Shown here piece after piece: positions 42,142 to 51,440 of a DNA stretch of 64,000 nucleotides. Both the position numbers and the translations under genes were made by a program. The notes under the pieces are model-generated. The model made no database searches. It had not been told where the DNA came from and saw only the letters and a list, made by a program, of their open reading frames with translations. Origin of the DNA: CAVSJJ01 sp963728395 (GTDB taxonomy: Bacteria; Actinomycetota; Actinomycetes; Actinomycetales; Dermatophilaceae); the NCBI GenBank assembly GCA_963728395.1, contig CAVSJJ010000004.1:496001-560000 (forward strand), given 5' to 3'. How positions within the stretch are numbered: position 1 is the first letter of the stretch; each line of letters opens with the position of its first letter.

Positions 42142-43503
42142 TCAGCCGGTCAGGACGGCCCACCCGTTCGGGGGCAGGCGCAGCCGCGTCCCGGCCCCGT
42201 CGTCGGACACCTCACCGTGGCCGGCCAGCAGCGCGCCGCCCCCGGGCACCCGGACGGCCACGGCGGACGGCGACGTGGACAGCGCCACGACCAGGCGCTG
42301 TCCGTCGGCGGCGCTGGCGTAGACGAGGTGCTCGTTCGTCACCTCCAGCACCTCGGTCCTGGCCCGATGGAGCCACGGGTGGCGACGGCGCAGGGCCAGC
42401 ATCTCCCGATGATGGTCGAGGGTCGGCAGGCCTACGGGCGAGAGGTCCCCGGGGTGGGGCGGAAAGGGTGGCCGCACGGCATCGTCGCCCCCCAGGCGGT
42501 CCTCCTTGACGCCGCGGAATGCGTGCTCGTCACCGGCGTAGATGCTCGGCGTACCGCCCAGGGTCGAGAGGACGACGACGGAGTGCTCGAGGTGGGCCGG
42601 ATCCTCGAGCCGCGAGGCGAGCCGAGTGACGTCGTGGTTGCCCACGAAGGTCAGCGGCACGAACGTCTCCAGGAGCGCGTCATGGCGGCCGAGGGCGTGC
42701 GCGAGCTCGTGGAAGTTCCCGTCGTTGAGGGCCGACCAGATGGCCTTCCACAGCTCGTACTGGGTCACCGAGTCCAGGTGTCCGGTGGCCACGAACGCGG
42801 CGTAGTCGCCGTGGATGACCTCGCCGACGAGGTAGGCGTCGGGGTGACGGGCCCGTACCCGGTCGGCGACCGCTGCCCAGAAGCTCGTGGGCACGGCATA
42901 CGCGGCGTCCAACCGCCACCCGGAGATGCCGCGGTCGAGCCAGTGGCACATGACCTCGACGACGTGGTCGAGCACCGCGGGCTCGGAGTGGTCGAGGGCC
43001 ACGAGATGGTGATGACCCTCGAAGTCGGCGTAGTCCGGCTGCGTCCCTGGCGTCCAGGCGTCGGCGCCGTCGGGCCACGCGAGCCGGAACCACGATGCGG
43101 TCGGCGCCGACGGCCCCTGCTCGAGGACCGCCTCGAAGGCCGGATGAGAACGGGCGACGTGGTTGAAGACCCCGTCGAAGAGCACCCGGATGCCGCGGTC
43201 GCTCGCCGCCTGGAGGAGCGCGTCCAGGTCCGCGTCGTCGCCGAGCCGAGGATCGACCCGGAGGTGGTCGATGGTGTCGTAGCCGTGGCTCTCCGAGGCG
43301 AACACCGGTCCGAGCAGCAGCCCGGACGCTCCCAGCTCCAGGAGATGGTCGAGCCAGCCTTGGACGACCCCCAGCCGGTGGTGCACCGCATCGGACGGCT
43401 CCTCCAGCCGGGGCTCGGCGCCGACGAACCCGAGCGGGTAGACATGCCACCAGAGGGCGTGCTCGACCCATGCGGGCTCGCCCCGCCGGACCGCCGGCGT
43501 CAC
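42142..43503 (-). CDS. Alpha-amylase-family glycosidase (GH13)
   Basis: A 453-residue cytoplasmic GH13 enzyme. Catalytic residues: nucleophile Asp in GISGWRLDAAYA near residue 188, acid Glu in YLVGEVIHG near residue 222, and the transition-state Asp in FVGNHDVTR near residue 283; the first conserved region is VLFDGVFNH near residue 102. It has a short C-terminal beta domain. Likely a maltodextrin or alpha-glucan hydrolase or transferase; the exact specificity is not clear. The GTG start overlaps the GlpD stop by four bases (GTGA), an unusual partner for GlpD. Confidence 0.88.
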   Translation of the reverse strand: MTPAVRRGEPAWVEHALWWHVYPLGFVGAEPRLEEPSDAVHHRLGVVQGWLDHLLELGASGLLLGPVFASESHGYDTIDHLRVDPRLGDDADLDALLQAASDRGIRVLFDGVFNHVARSHPAFEAVLEQGPSAPTASWFRLAWPDGADAWTPGTQPDYADFEGHHHLVALDHSEPAVLDHVVEVMCHWLDRGISGWRLDAAYAVPTSFWAAVADRVRARHPDAYLVGEVIHGDYAAFVATGHLDSVTQYELWKAIWSALNDGNFHELAHALGRHDALLETFVPLTFVGNHDVTRLASRLEDPAHLEHSVVVLSTLGGTPSIYAGDEHAFRGVKEDRLGGDDAVRPPFPPHPGDLSPVGLPTLDHHREMLALRRRHPWLHRARTEVLEVTNEHLVYASAADGQRLVVALSTSPSAVAVRVPGGGALLAGHGEVSDDGAGTRLRLPPNGWAVLTG

Positions 43504-45128
43504 CGGTTGCCGGCCTTCGCCGCGAGATACTCCTCCAACCGGCGCTGGGACTCGTCCCCGAAGAGGATCTCGGCGACCTCGGCGAGGCCCTGCGTGCCGA
43601 TGATGTTGCTGTCCCGCACGACGAGGTCGATCTTCGAGCGCCGACGCATGAAGTCGTCGAGCGTGACGATCATCTCGTGCTCGGCCGCGTTGTAGAGCTC
43701 GACCCGCAGGTAGTCCGCGGAGCCCATGACGTCCTCGCCCATCCGGGGGTTGGCCCGGATGTCCTCGAGCATGTCGAAGGCCCGGCGGCCGTAGCGGCGC
43801 CACAGCCGGTCGGTCAGGGGCTCGGTGTCCGGCTTGGTCCGCAGGGCGTCGAGCTTCATCAGCCTCGCCTGGCGGTAGAAGTCGGTGCGGGTGGCGCGCG
43901 CGGGCTCGCCGTACCAGTTGGCGAGGTCCTTCTCCAGTGGGACCCCGAGTGCCTCGACGCGCTCGGCGACCTCCTCGCCGACGTTGAGACAGTCGGTCAG
44001 CTTGCCGCCGAACACGGTGATGAGGGCCAACGCGGCGTCGTGCTCGATCTCGTGCTTGCGCGACAGGGAGGTCCAGTCCGCGCCGGAGTGGTCGTCGCCC
44101 CCCCGTCGCACGACGAGCGGACGGACCCCGCAGCGCTCGGCGATGACGTCGTCCGGGGTCAGCGGCGACGGCAGGTCGAGCCGGGCGTTGATCTGGCCGA
44201 GGAGGAAGTCCCGGTCCTCGTCGGTGACCTGGGTGTACGGGGTGTCCACCCGGGTGTCCGTCGTCCCGATGACCGAGCGCCGGCCCATGGGGATGACGTA
44301 GAAGAGGCGTTGGGTGTCGTCGAAGAAGGCGAGGACCCGGTCGTGTCGCGTCGTCGTGAGGCGCGGGACGATGAGGTGGATGCCCTTGGAGTAGACGATC
44401 CGATGCTCCGTCGTCGAGCCCCACAGATTGTTGAGGTCGTCGACGAAGGGGCCGGCCGCGTTGACGAGGACGCGCGCCGAGGCGGTCATCTCGCGGCCGG
44501 TGTCGGTGTCGCGCAACCGCGCATGCCACCGGCCCTCGACCCGTTCTGCGTCGACGAGCTCGACGTAGTTGGCGACCGCCGCACCCGCCTCGATCGCGGA
44601 CCGCACGAAGGAGAAGACGAACCGGGAGTCGTTGTCGATGAGGAAGGCGTCCTGGTACTCGATCCCGCCACGCACGCTCGTCGTGTCGATGACCGGCTCG
44701 GCCTCCTTGATCGCCGCAGAGTCGAAGACCTTGGGCCGCTTCGTGCCGAACAGACCGATCGCCCAGTATGCCGTGGCGCCCAACGCCGCGAACCAGGGTG
44801 CGTAGGGCGCCTTCTCGTCGAGCGCCGCGAGGAAGCCGATCTCCTTGATGTTGTCCGGATAGGCCTTCATGAGCCGGTTGCGCGACCTGCAGAGCCCGAA
44901 GACGAGCGGCAGCTCGTAGTTCTCGAGGTACTTGAAGCCGCCCCAGACGAGGTTCGAGGACTCCTGGCTCGTGAACGCGCCGAAGTCTCCGCGGTCGATG
45001 AGCGCGACCGAGGCACCGCGACCGGCCAGCGCAGCGGACGCCACCGCACCGTTGATGCCGCCCCCGACGACGAGCACGTCGAAGAAGCCGCCGTCGATCC
45101 TGCGGAGGTTCGCTGATCTCAAAGACAC
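43500..45128 (-). CDS. glpD: FAD-dependent glycerol-3-phosphate dehydrogenase
   Basis: A 542-residue GlpD. FAD motif DVLVVGGGINGAVASAALAGRG near the N-terminus, ESSNLVWGGFKYLENYEL near residue 58, NAAGPFVDDL, and SVIGTTDTRVDTPYTQVTDED near residue 290, then the C-terminal helical domain. It oxidises sn-glycerol-3-phosphate to dihydroxyacetone phosphate and passes electrons to quinone at the membrane. The GTG at 45128 is preferred because AGGGAG lies five bases upstream; an upstream GTG at 45152 would add eight residues without a good site. A TAGGCT element on the minus strand (45244-45249) may be its -10 box. Confidence 0.92.
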   Translation of the reverse strand: MSLRSANLRRIDGGFFDVLVVGGGINGAVASAALAGRGASVALIDRGDFGAFTSQESSNLVWGGFKYLENYELPLVFGLCRSRNRLMKAYPDNIKEIGFLAALDEKAPYAPWFAALGATAYWAIGLFGTKRPKVFDSAAIKEAEPVIDTTSVRGGIEYQDAFLIDNDSRFVFSFVRSAIEAGAAVANYVELVDAERVEGRWHARLRDTDTGREMTASARVLVNAAGPFVDDLNNLWGSTTEHRIVYSKGIHLIVPRLTTTRHDRVLAFFDDTQRLFYVIPMGRRSVIGTTDTRVDTPYTQVTDEDRDFLLGQINARLDLPSPLTPDDVIAERCGVRPLVVRRGGDDHSGADWTSLSRKHEIEHDAALALITVFGGKLTDCLNVGEEVAERVEALGVPLEKDLANWYGEPARATRTDFYRQARLMKLDALRTKPDTEPLTDRLWRRYGRRAFDMLEDIRANPRMGEDVMGSADYLRVELYNAAEHEMIVTLDDFMRRRSKIDLVVRDSNIIGTQGLAEVAEILFGDESQRRLEEYLAAKAGNR

Positions 45129-45299
45129 ATTGACTCCCTCGCTCGCTGTCACGGCACCGGCTGGGCGGTGCCCTTCGGATGCTCCTCGCCCCGCCGCCTG
45201 CCCCGGCGCCCGGGGCCATGGCGGGGCACGATGGTCCGCCCCGAGCCTAGTCGCGTCGCGAGCGAGGCAGGCCTGTGCCTCGGGTGACCACGGCGCGGG

Positions 45300-46304
45300 T
45301 CAGAGCGACGCGACCGAGAGTCCCCCGAAGTCGCCTCGGCGCACGGCGGACCCGCGCCGAGCCTCGGTGACGACCTCGAGGACGGACCGGCTGTGCTCGA
45401 GGAGCCGATCCCGCTCAGCTCGGTCCCGGTCCCGGATCATCCGGGCGAAGGCCCGGAACTCGGGGACCATCCGGTGCGTCGGCTCACCCGCCACCGGTCG
45501 TGGCCCTCGCCCCCGGACGGCAAGGGTGAACCCGGGGCAGACGTTCGGCGAGCCATCCATCTCGAGGTACCCCTCGGCGCCCTGGACGACCGTCCGCGAT
45601 GGGCCCTCGGAGTCCTTGGCGAAGAGGCACACCGCCTTCGCGCCGTCGTAGCCGAGCACGAGCATTCCCGAGGTGTCGACGCCGCGGTCGATGTTGGCGG
45701 CATACACGAGGGTGGTGGGCGGGCCGAGCAGGCCCACGACGAGGTGGACGGTGTAGATCCCGAGGTCCATCAGCGCGCCGCCACCGATGGCCGGGTCGAA
45801 CGCCGGATGCACCTCGCCACGGGTGAACGCGTCGTAGCGGGACGAGCGCTGGGAGTAGCCGCACTGGATCAGCCGGAGGTCACCCAGCTCGCTCAGCGCC
45901 GAGGGCAGCGCCCGGAAGGCGGGCAGGTGCACCGTCGTGACGGCCTCGGTCAGGTTGAGACCGGCTGCCCGGGCGATGCGGCGGAGCTCGTCGAACTCCT
46001 CGAGGGTGAGGGTGAAAGGCTTCTCGCAGATCACGTGCTTGCCGGCCAGGAGGGCCGCCCTGCTGGTCGCGTGGTGCAGATGGTTCGGCAGCGCGACGTA
46101 GACGGTGTCGACGTCGGGGTCGGACAGGCAGGCGTCGAGCTCGGTGTAGACCCGACCGATGCCGTGCTCCGCCGTCAGCCCCTCCAGCCCTGCGCGAGCG
46201 CTCTCCCGCCCGACGATCGCGACGAGCTCGATCTCCGGCAGGTCCGGCGCGGCGGTGAGGAAGTCGCGGACGACCATTCCCGCACCGACGATGGCGAGTC
46301 TCAT
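45300..46304 (-). CDS. Gfo/Idh/MocA-family oxidoreductase
   Basis: A 334-residue NAD(P)-dependent oxidoreductase. Rossmann motif LAIVGAGMVVRDFLTA at the start, VDTVYVALPNHLHHATSRAALLAGKHVICEKPFTL near residue 68 (the EKP lysine is catalytic), and the C-terminal sheet domain GGGALMDLGIYTVHLVVGLLG near residue 178. Members act on sugars, inositols or related compounds. It is divergent from the zinc alcohol dehydrogenase, with which it may share a pathway. Confidence 0.88.
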   Translation of the reverse strand: MRLAIVGAGMVVRDFLTAAPDLPEIELVAIVGRESARAGLEGLTAEHGIGRVYTELDACLSDPDVDTVYVALPNHLHHATSRAALLAGKHVICEKPFTLTLEEFDELRRIARAAGLNLTEAVTTVHLPAFRALPSALSELGDLRLIQCGYSQRSSRYDAFTRGEVHPAFDPAIGGGALMDLGIYTVHLVVGLLGPPTTLVYAANIDRGVDTSGMLVLGYDGAKAVCLFAKDSEGPSRTVVQGAEGYLEMDGSPNVCPGFTLAVRGRGPRPVAGEPTHRMVPEFRAFARMIRDRDRAERDRLLEHSRSVLEVVTEARRGSAVRRGDFGGLSVASL

Positions 46305-46480
46305 GTCAGTCCCCTGTCGGTGGGTCGGATCCGTCGAGTCTGCCGTGACAGCCACTCCGCGTCGAGGTCCCAGCACGTGGCCCCCACGGGCACGAGGAGG
46401 TTCGACGGGGTAGGAGCCCCACGTCGCGGCTCGGGCCCGAGCCCCACGGCGACATCGACCCTCACAGCGAAGGAGGCACC

Positions 46481-47497
46481 GTGCGCGGTGCAGTGATCCA
46501 TGGCCCCCAGGACGTCCGCGTCGAGGACCGGCCCGACCCCACCATCGTGGAGCCGACCGACGCAGTCGTGCGCACGGTCGCGGCCTGCGTTTGCGGGTCC
46601 GACCTGTGGCGCTACCGCGGCATCGCCGAGGTCCCGCAGCCGACCCCGATCGGCCACGAGTACGTCGGGGTCGTCGAGGCCGTCGGCGATGCCGTCACGT
46701 CGGTCCTGCCCGGCCAGTTCGTCGTCGGCGGCTTCCTCCACAGCGACAACACGTGTCCCGTGTGCGCTGTCGGCATGCAGTCGCACTGCCAGCACGGTGG
46801 TGGCTACGACGGCTGCCAGGCCGAACTGATCCGCGTCCCCCAGGCCGACGGCACCCTGCTCGCCACGCCGGAGCAGCCCGACGAGGCGATGGTCCCCAGC
46901 CTGCTCGCCCTCTCCGACGTCATGGCCACCGGGTGGCACGCCGCCGTGTCCGCCGAGGTCCGTGCCGGCGGCACCGTCGTCGTCGTCGGGGACGGCGCCG
47001 TCGGGGTCTGCGGGGTGCTCGCGGCATCCCGGATGGGGGCCGAGCGGATCATCGCGATGAGCCGGCATGAGCCCCGGCAGCGGCTGGCCCGCGACTTCGG
47101 CGCCACTCACATCATCGCCGAGCGCGGCGACGAGGGCGTCGCCGCCGTCCACGAGCTGACCCGGGGGATCGGCGCCGACAGTGTCCTCGAGTGTGTCGGC
47201 ACCCATGACTCCGTCGTCCAGGCCCTACGGACGGCCCGCCCCGGCGGCATGGTCGGCTGGGTCGGCGTTCCCCACGTCACCGACCTGCCCATGGAGCACA
47301 TGTTCTGGCGCAACGTCGGCCTGCGCGGTGGTCCCGCGCCGGTGCGCGCCTACCTGCCCAGCCTCCTCGATCAGGTGTGGGAGGGCATGATCGAGCCCGG
47401 CCGCGTCTTCGACCTCACCCTCCCGCTCGAGCAGGCCCCCGAGGGGTATGCCGCGATGGACGAGCGACGCGCCATCAAGTCCCTGCTGCGCCCCTGA
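46481..47497 (+). CDS. Zinc-dependent alcohol dehydrogenase (MDR family)
   Basis: A 338-residue medium-chain dehydrogenase. Catalytic zinc site CVCGSDLWRYRG and IGHEYVGVVEAVG; a shortened structural-zinc region SDNTCPVCAVGMQSHCQHG; Rossmann motif VVVGDGAVGVCGVLAAS near residue 168, followed by ERIIAMSRHEPR, whose basic residues suggest NADP. The GTG at 46481 has AAGGAGG four bases upstream. It is followed by an aldo/keto reductase in the same direction. Substrate unknown. Confidence 0.88.
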   Translation: MRGAVIHGPQDVRVEDRPDPTIVEPTDAVVRTVAACVCGSDLWRYRGIAEVPQPTPIGHEYVGVVEAVGDAVTSVLPGQFVVGGFLHSDNTCPVCAVGMQSHCQHGGGYDGCQAELIRVPQADGTLLATPEQPDEAMVPSLLALSDVMATGWHAAVSAEVRAGGTVVVVGDGAVGVCGVLAASRMGAERIIAMSRHEPRQRLARDFGATHIIAERGDEGVAAVHELTRGIGADSVLECVGTHDSVVQALRTARPGGMVGWVGVPHVTDLPMEHMFWRNVGLRGGPAPVRAYLPSLLDQVWEGMIEPGRVFDLTLPLEQAPEGYAAMDERRAIKSLLRP

Positions 47498-47554
47498 GCC
47501 GACCTCGACCCATCCGTCGCCCCCTGGCACCAGATCCGGGAGGAAGGAACCGCA

Positions 47555-48523
47555 ATGGAGTACACACGACTGGGCCGCTCCGGCCTGACCGTCAGCCGGG
47601 TCACCCTCGGCTGCATGAGCTTCGGCGACACGAGCCGGGGCTTCAACGAGTGGGCCCTCGACGACGGCGGTGCCGAGCAGGTGTTCCGGCAGGCCGTCGC
47701 CCTCGGCATCACCTTCTGGGACACCGCCAACGTCTACGGTTACGGCTCATCAGAGGAGATCGTCGGCCGCGCCATCAAGCGGTACACCCGCCGCGAGGAC
47801 GTCGTCCTCGCCACGAAGGTCTACTTCCCCATGCACGACGGCCCCGGCGGTCGCGGCCTGTCCCGCCGGGCCATCATGGAGCAGATCGACGCCTCGCTGA
47901 CGCGGCTCGGTACCGACTACGTCGACCTGTACCAGATCCACCGGTTCGACCCCGACACCCCGGTCGAGGAGACGATGGAGGCTCTCCACGACGTCGTCAA
48001 GGCGGGCAAGGCCCGCTACCTGGGCGCCTCCTCGATGTGGGCCTGGCAGTTCGCGACGATGCAGCACGCCGCCGACCTCGGCGGTTGGACCCGGTTCGTG
48101 TCGATGCAGGACCAGTACTCACTCATGATGCGCGAGGAGGAGCGGGAGATGTTCGGCCTGCTCGCCGACCAGGGCGTCGGGTCCTTGCCCTGGAGCCCGC
48201 TCGCCAAGGGCCTGCTGACCAGACCGTGGGGCGAGCGCACGACCCGCGGCGACACCGACCCTCTGCACGCCCGCTTCGACGAGGCCCGCGACAGACCGAT
48301 CAACGAGGCCGTCCGCGCCGTCGCCGAGGCACGCGGCACATCGATGGCCCAGGTGGCGCTCGCCTGGGTCCTGCGCAACCCCGTCGTCACCGCGCCCATC
48401 GTCGGCCCGACGACGGCGCACCACCTTGCCGACGCCGCCGCCGCGCTAAACATCGAGCTCACCGACGAGGAGGTCACCTCGCTCGAGGAGCCGTACACCC
48501 CGCGCATGCCGACCGGCTACTGA
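47555..48523 (+). CDS. Aldo/keto reductase
   Basis: A 322-residue TIM-barrel reductase. Catalytic Asp and Tyr in TFWDTANVYGYGSSEEIVG near residue 50, Lys in VVLATKVYFPM near residue 86 and the His-equivalent region in YVDLYQIHRFDPDTPVEETMEAL near residue 127. It reduces aldehydes or ketones with NADPH. GGAAGGAACC lies before the ATG. It is intact, unlike the related decayed gene at 50132-50904. Confidence 0.92.
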   Translation: MEYTRLGRSGLTVSRVTLGCMSFGDTSRGFNEWALDDGGAEQVFRQAVALGITFWDTANVYGYGSSEEIVGRAIKRYTRREDVVLATKVYFPMHDGPGGRGLSRRAIMEQIDASLTRLGTDYVDLYQIHRFDPDTPVEETMEALHDVVKAGKARYLGASSMWAWQFATMQHAADLGGWTRFVSMQDQYSLMMREEEREMFGLLADQGVGSLPWSPLAKGLLTRPWGERTTRGDTDPLHARFDEARDRPINEAVRAVAEARGTSMAQVALAWVLRNPVVTAPIVGPTTAHHLADAAAALNIELTDEEVTSLEEPYTPRMPTGY

Positions 48524-48671
48524 GCCGGAAGGAGGGCGGCGTCGGCATGGCCTCACCGCCACCCACGCCGGCCCGCCACCGGGCCGCTTCGTCCCCGAAG
48601 GCTCGGCGCCGCCCCGGCCCCCTCACAGGCGCCCCCCTGCGGCGCGCTGGACCGGGGCGACACCGGCCGGC

Positions 48672-48947
48672 TCAGACCACCGACCCCCGGTGGTGGGCCG
48701 CGGCATACTCCGCGACCTCGGTGCAGACCTCGTCGACCGACGCGTAGGTCCGGGCCTGGTTGAGACAGCCCAAGCGCCGCAGCAGTCGCGACGGGACCCG
48801 CCTGGCGAGGCAGCACGCGATCAGGTGGTCCTGGTCGGTGGGGAAGGACCGTGGCGACAGGACCACTCTCAGGTCCCGCAGGTCGGCCTCGACGGAGCCA
48901 TCCGCCCGGGTGGTGGGGCTGCGAAGCGACAGGTCACCACTGCTCAT
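48672..48947 (-). CDS. Small DUF2795-like protein, paralogue 3
   Basis: A 91-residue protein with the family core PRSFPTDQDHLIACCLARR, then PSRLLRRLGCLNQARTYASVDEVCTEV. It is closest in style to the copies at 17446 and 19544, but about 29 kb away and on the other strand. GAGAGG lies eight bases before the ATG. Its upstream DNA carries the element shared with the 33684 gene. Confidence 0.75.
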   Translation of the reverse strand: MSSGDLSLRSPTTRADGSVEADLRDLRVVLSPRSFPTDQDHLIACCLARRVPSRLLRRLGCLNQARTYASVDEVCTEVAEYAAAHHRGSVV

Positions 48948-48970
48948 CTTCGGTTCCTCTCGGACCGTGC

Positions 48971-48995
48971 GATGGCTGTCGGTTTGAACCACGCT
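48971..48995. promoter_or_regulatory. Upstream element shared with the 33684 gene (copy B)
   Basis: GATGGCT-N3-GG-N-TTGAACCAC-N-CTGC, 24 bases before the DUF2795-like gene on the minus strand. It differs from copy A at only a few positions. See the entry at 33699-33724. Confidence 0.5.
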
Positions 48996-49122
48996 GCACA
49001 CGTATGGAGCAAGGACATCACGTGCGGCGGTCGATGACAACCGCAACGAGATCCGATGTGGCGATATGAATCCATCGGCCGGTCGCTCGGGTGGCGCCCC
49101 GGCAATCGGATAGGCGGCAGTC

Positions 49123-50066
49123 ATGGGACGAGCGATCCGGGAACGCGTGGGCGTCACCGCCCTCGCCGCCGGGACGTCGGTGATGATGCTGCTGGCAGGC
49201 TGCACGGTCGGCTCCTCGGGAGGCGGGAGCGCCTCGCCGAGCACGAGCACGGCCGCAGCGCAGGGGAACGGCGCGGGGCAGGCCATCAGCACGGCCACCC
49301 CGGCGGGGCAGGCCGTGTGCAAGGGGCGGTCCGTCCCGGACATCGTGCAGACGGTAGAGCCGAGCGTCGTCACGGTGCGGACCAGCAAGGGCCTGGGCAG
49401 TGGCATCGCCTATCGCCAGGACATGGTGCTCACCGACCAGCACGTCGTCGCGCGCAACGAGGGCTCGGCCCCGACGTTCGACACCGTCGAGGTCGCGCTC
49501 GCGGACGGCTCGACGCTCAAGGGCACGGTGGTCGGCAGTGACCTGCTCACCGACCTCGCCGTCGTCACGGTGAGCGGTCGGAAACCCGATGCGCCGATCT
49601 CGCCCGGCAGTCCCGGCGGCGCACTCGTCGACGTGTGCGGCCAGGTCGTGGGGGTGAACGAGGCCTACATCCCGCCCAGCAGCGGCGCGGTGTCGCTCGG
49701 TTCGCCACCCCGTCGGTCGTCGCGACCGAGGTCGCGGACCAGCCCATCTCGTCCGGCAAGGTCCAGCATCCCTCCCTCGGCATCCGGGTGACCGAGCTGA
49801 CCCCAAGCATCGCTCGGAGCCTCGGCACCTCGGTGACGAGCGGCGTCCTCGTCGCCGAGGTGCAGAACGGCTCGCCCGCGGCCGAGGCCGGCCTGAAGCG
49901 CGGCGACGTCATCACCGCCTTCGACGACTCCTCGGTCGCCACGTATGCCGACCTGGTGGGTGGGCTGCGCTCGGTGAGCCCCGGGGACACCGTGTCGGTG
50001 ACGGTCGACCGGTCAGGGCAGGAGCGGAAGCTCACGGTGACGGTCGGCAGCCGCACCACACAGTGA
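49123..50066 (+). pseudogene. HtrA-type serine protease with PDZ domain, decayed
   Basis: It begins as an exported lipoprotein-like protease (lipobox MLLAGC; SVPDIVQTVEPSVVTVRTSKG; VLTDQHVV with the histidine; DLLTDLAVVTVS with the aspartate). It then jumps to PDAPISPGSPGGALVDVCGQ: about 60-70 residues of the protease core are missing, and the serine of the GNSGG motif is replaced (GSPGG). A single missing base at about 49700 (VSLG then FATPSVV in another frame) cuts off the C-terminal PDZ domain, which continues to 50066 (GVLVAEVQNGSPAAEAGLKRG). With deletion, active-site loss and frameshift it is most likely non-functional. Confidence 0.75.
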
Positions 50067-50131
50067 CGCCGCTCTCACGACCAGGGCCCAGGAGCGGCGA
50101 GCGTCGCCGCGGCCGGGACGGAAGGAAGCCG

Positions 50132-50904
50132 ATGGAGCGGCCATCCCTTGCAGGCACCGGCCGGCAGGTCTCGGTCATCGGGTTGGGCGCCTGGCAGCTC
50201 GGCGCCCACTGGGGCCGGGTCAGCGAATCCGATGCAGCGGCGGTCCTCGAGGCGGCGACCTCGTCCACCTGCACTGTCTGCCGAGCCCGGTCATCGAGGA
50301 CGACGCCACCTTCGCCGCGCTGGACACCCTCGCGGACGAGGGAGCCATCGCCGCCTACGGCGTCTCGGTCGAGACCTGCGAGCAGGCCCTCGGCGCCATC
50401 GCCCGCCCGCGCGTCGCCGCGGTCCAGATCATCGTCAACCCGGTCCGGCTCAAGCCGCTCGACGCCGTCCTCCCCGCGGCTCTCGACGCCGACGTCGCCG
50501 TCCTGGCACGCGTGCCCCTGGCCTCGGGACTGCTGTCCGGCCGGTACACGACGAGCACGACCTTCGCTGCCGACGACCACCGCAGCTACAACCGGCAGGG
50601 CGAGGCCTTCGACCGCGGCGAGACCTTCTCGGGGGTCGACTTCGAGGTCGGCCTCGACGCGGCCGCACGCCTGGCCGAGGGCCTGCCGCCCGACGTCGCA
50701 CTCCCCGCCGCGACCCTCGCCTGGATCGCCTCCCGACCCGGAGTCACGTCGGTGATCCCCGGTAACCGCAACGTCGAACAGGCGAGGACCAACGTCGGCG
50801 CAGCCGAACTGATCGCGGGGAGCTTCGACGTCGATGTGTTCGACCGGCTGGTCCACACGGTGTACGACGACCTGCTGCGAGCGTCGGTGCACCCACACTG
50901 GTAG
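50132..50904 (+). pseudogene. Aldo/keto reductase with internal deletion and frameshift
   Basis: The start is normal (ATG after GGAAGGAAG; VSVIGLGAWQLGAHWG, then DAAAVLEAA). Near 50262 the sequence jumps into another frame at DLVHLHCLPSPVIEDDATF and runs to the natural end (VPLASGLLSGRY, GVTSVIPGNRNVEQARTNVG). The missing part, roughly 80 residues, holds the catalytic Asp, Tyr and Lys. The remaining C-terminal frame is open to 50904. It is a deletion pseudogene directly beside the decayed protease. Confidence 0.75.
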
Positions 50905-50992
50905 GACCGGTAGCCGCACCGCACGGCCGCGCCTCCTGCCTCGTGTCGACGGGTGGAGGCACCGACCGGCCCGGGAGCCGGTTGCACGCAGG

Positions 50993-51328
50993 CTAGCCGG
51001 GGCGTTGCGAGGAGTTCCCTCGGGCGTGAAGGCTTCCTTGGGTGTGGAGGCTTCCTTGGGTGTGCAGGCTGCGCTGCAGCCGCAGGTCGTCGCGAAGCTT
51101 CCAGGGGGTGGGCAGCCCACGGGCGGTCAGGGCCGCGGCATAGGACTCCATCGCCGCCAAGAGGTCCTGTTGGGCTACCCGGAGCTCCGGCTGGTCACGG
51201 CTGCCGCGGAGGCTGCTCACCCGCCGGCGCGCGCTGGTGAGTTCTTCCAACAGCATGGCGAGGGCCCTTCGGGCCGGCTCCTGGGCACCGGGCTGAGTGG
51301 CGGGCACGGTCGACCTCGGTTCCGTCAC
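50993..51328 (-). CDS. Hypothetical helical protein with C-terminal hexapeptide repeats
   Basis: A 111-residue protein with a helical, coiled-coil-like middle (ALAMLLEELTSARRRVSSL) and a C-terminal repeat SLHTQG-SLHTQG-SLHARG. The repeats come from 18-bp units at 51013-51066. The start is a GTG without a good ribosome binding site, so the exact start is uncertain. No family recognised. Confidence 0.5.
   Translation of the reverse strand: MTEPRSTVPATQPGAQEPARRALAMLLEELTSARRRVSSLRGSRDQPELRVAQQDLLAAMESYAAALTARGLPTPWKLRDDLRLQRSLHTQGSLHTQGSLHARGNSSQRPG
51013..51066. repeat. 18-bp tandem repeats (three units)
   Basis: GGCTTCCTTGGGTGTGGA (51031-51048) and GGCTTCCTTGGGTGTGCA (51049-51066) are nearly identical; a diverged unit precedes them. 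The unit length keeps the reading frame and encodes a hexapeptide on the minus strand. Confidence 0.75.
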
Positions 51329-51440
51329 GGCGCGGCAGGATGCCGATGCACCTGCCCCACACTAGCCCAGCGCATGCGCCCCGGCCGTGGCATCGATGGC
51401 ACGACGGTCCCGCCGCCGGGCGCCTCCGCCGTGCGGTCGG

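Noticed and set aside
42142..45219. One 1025-residue frame on the minus strand suggesting a large fusion
   Set aside because: Only the last 453 residues are protein-like (GH13); the rest is an out-of-frame reading of glpD.
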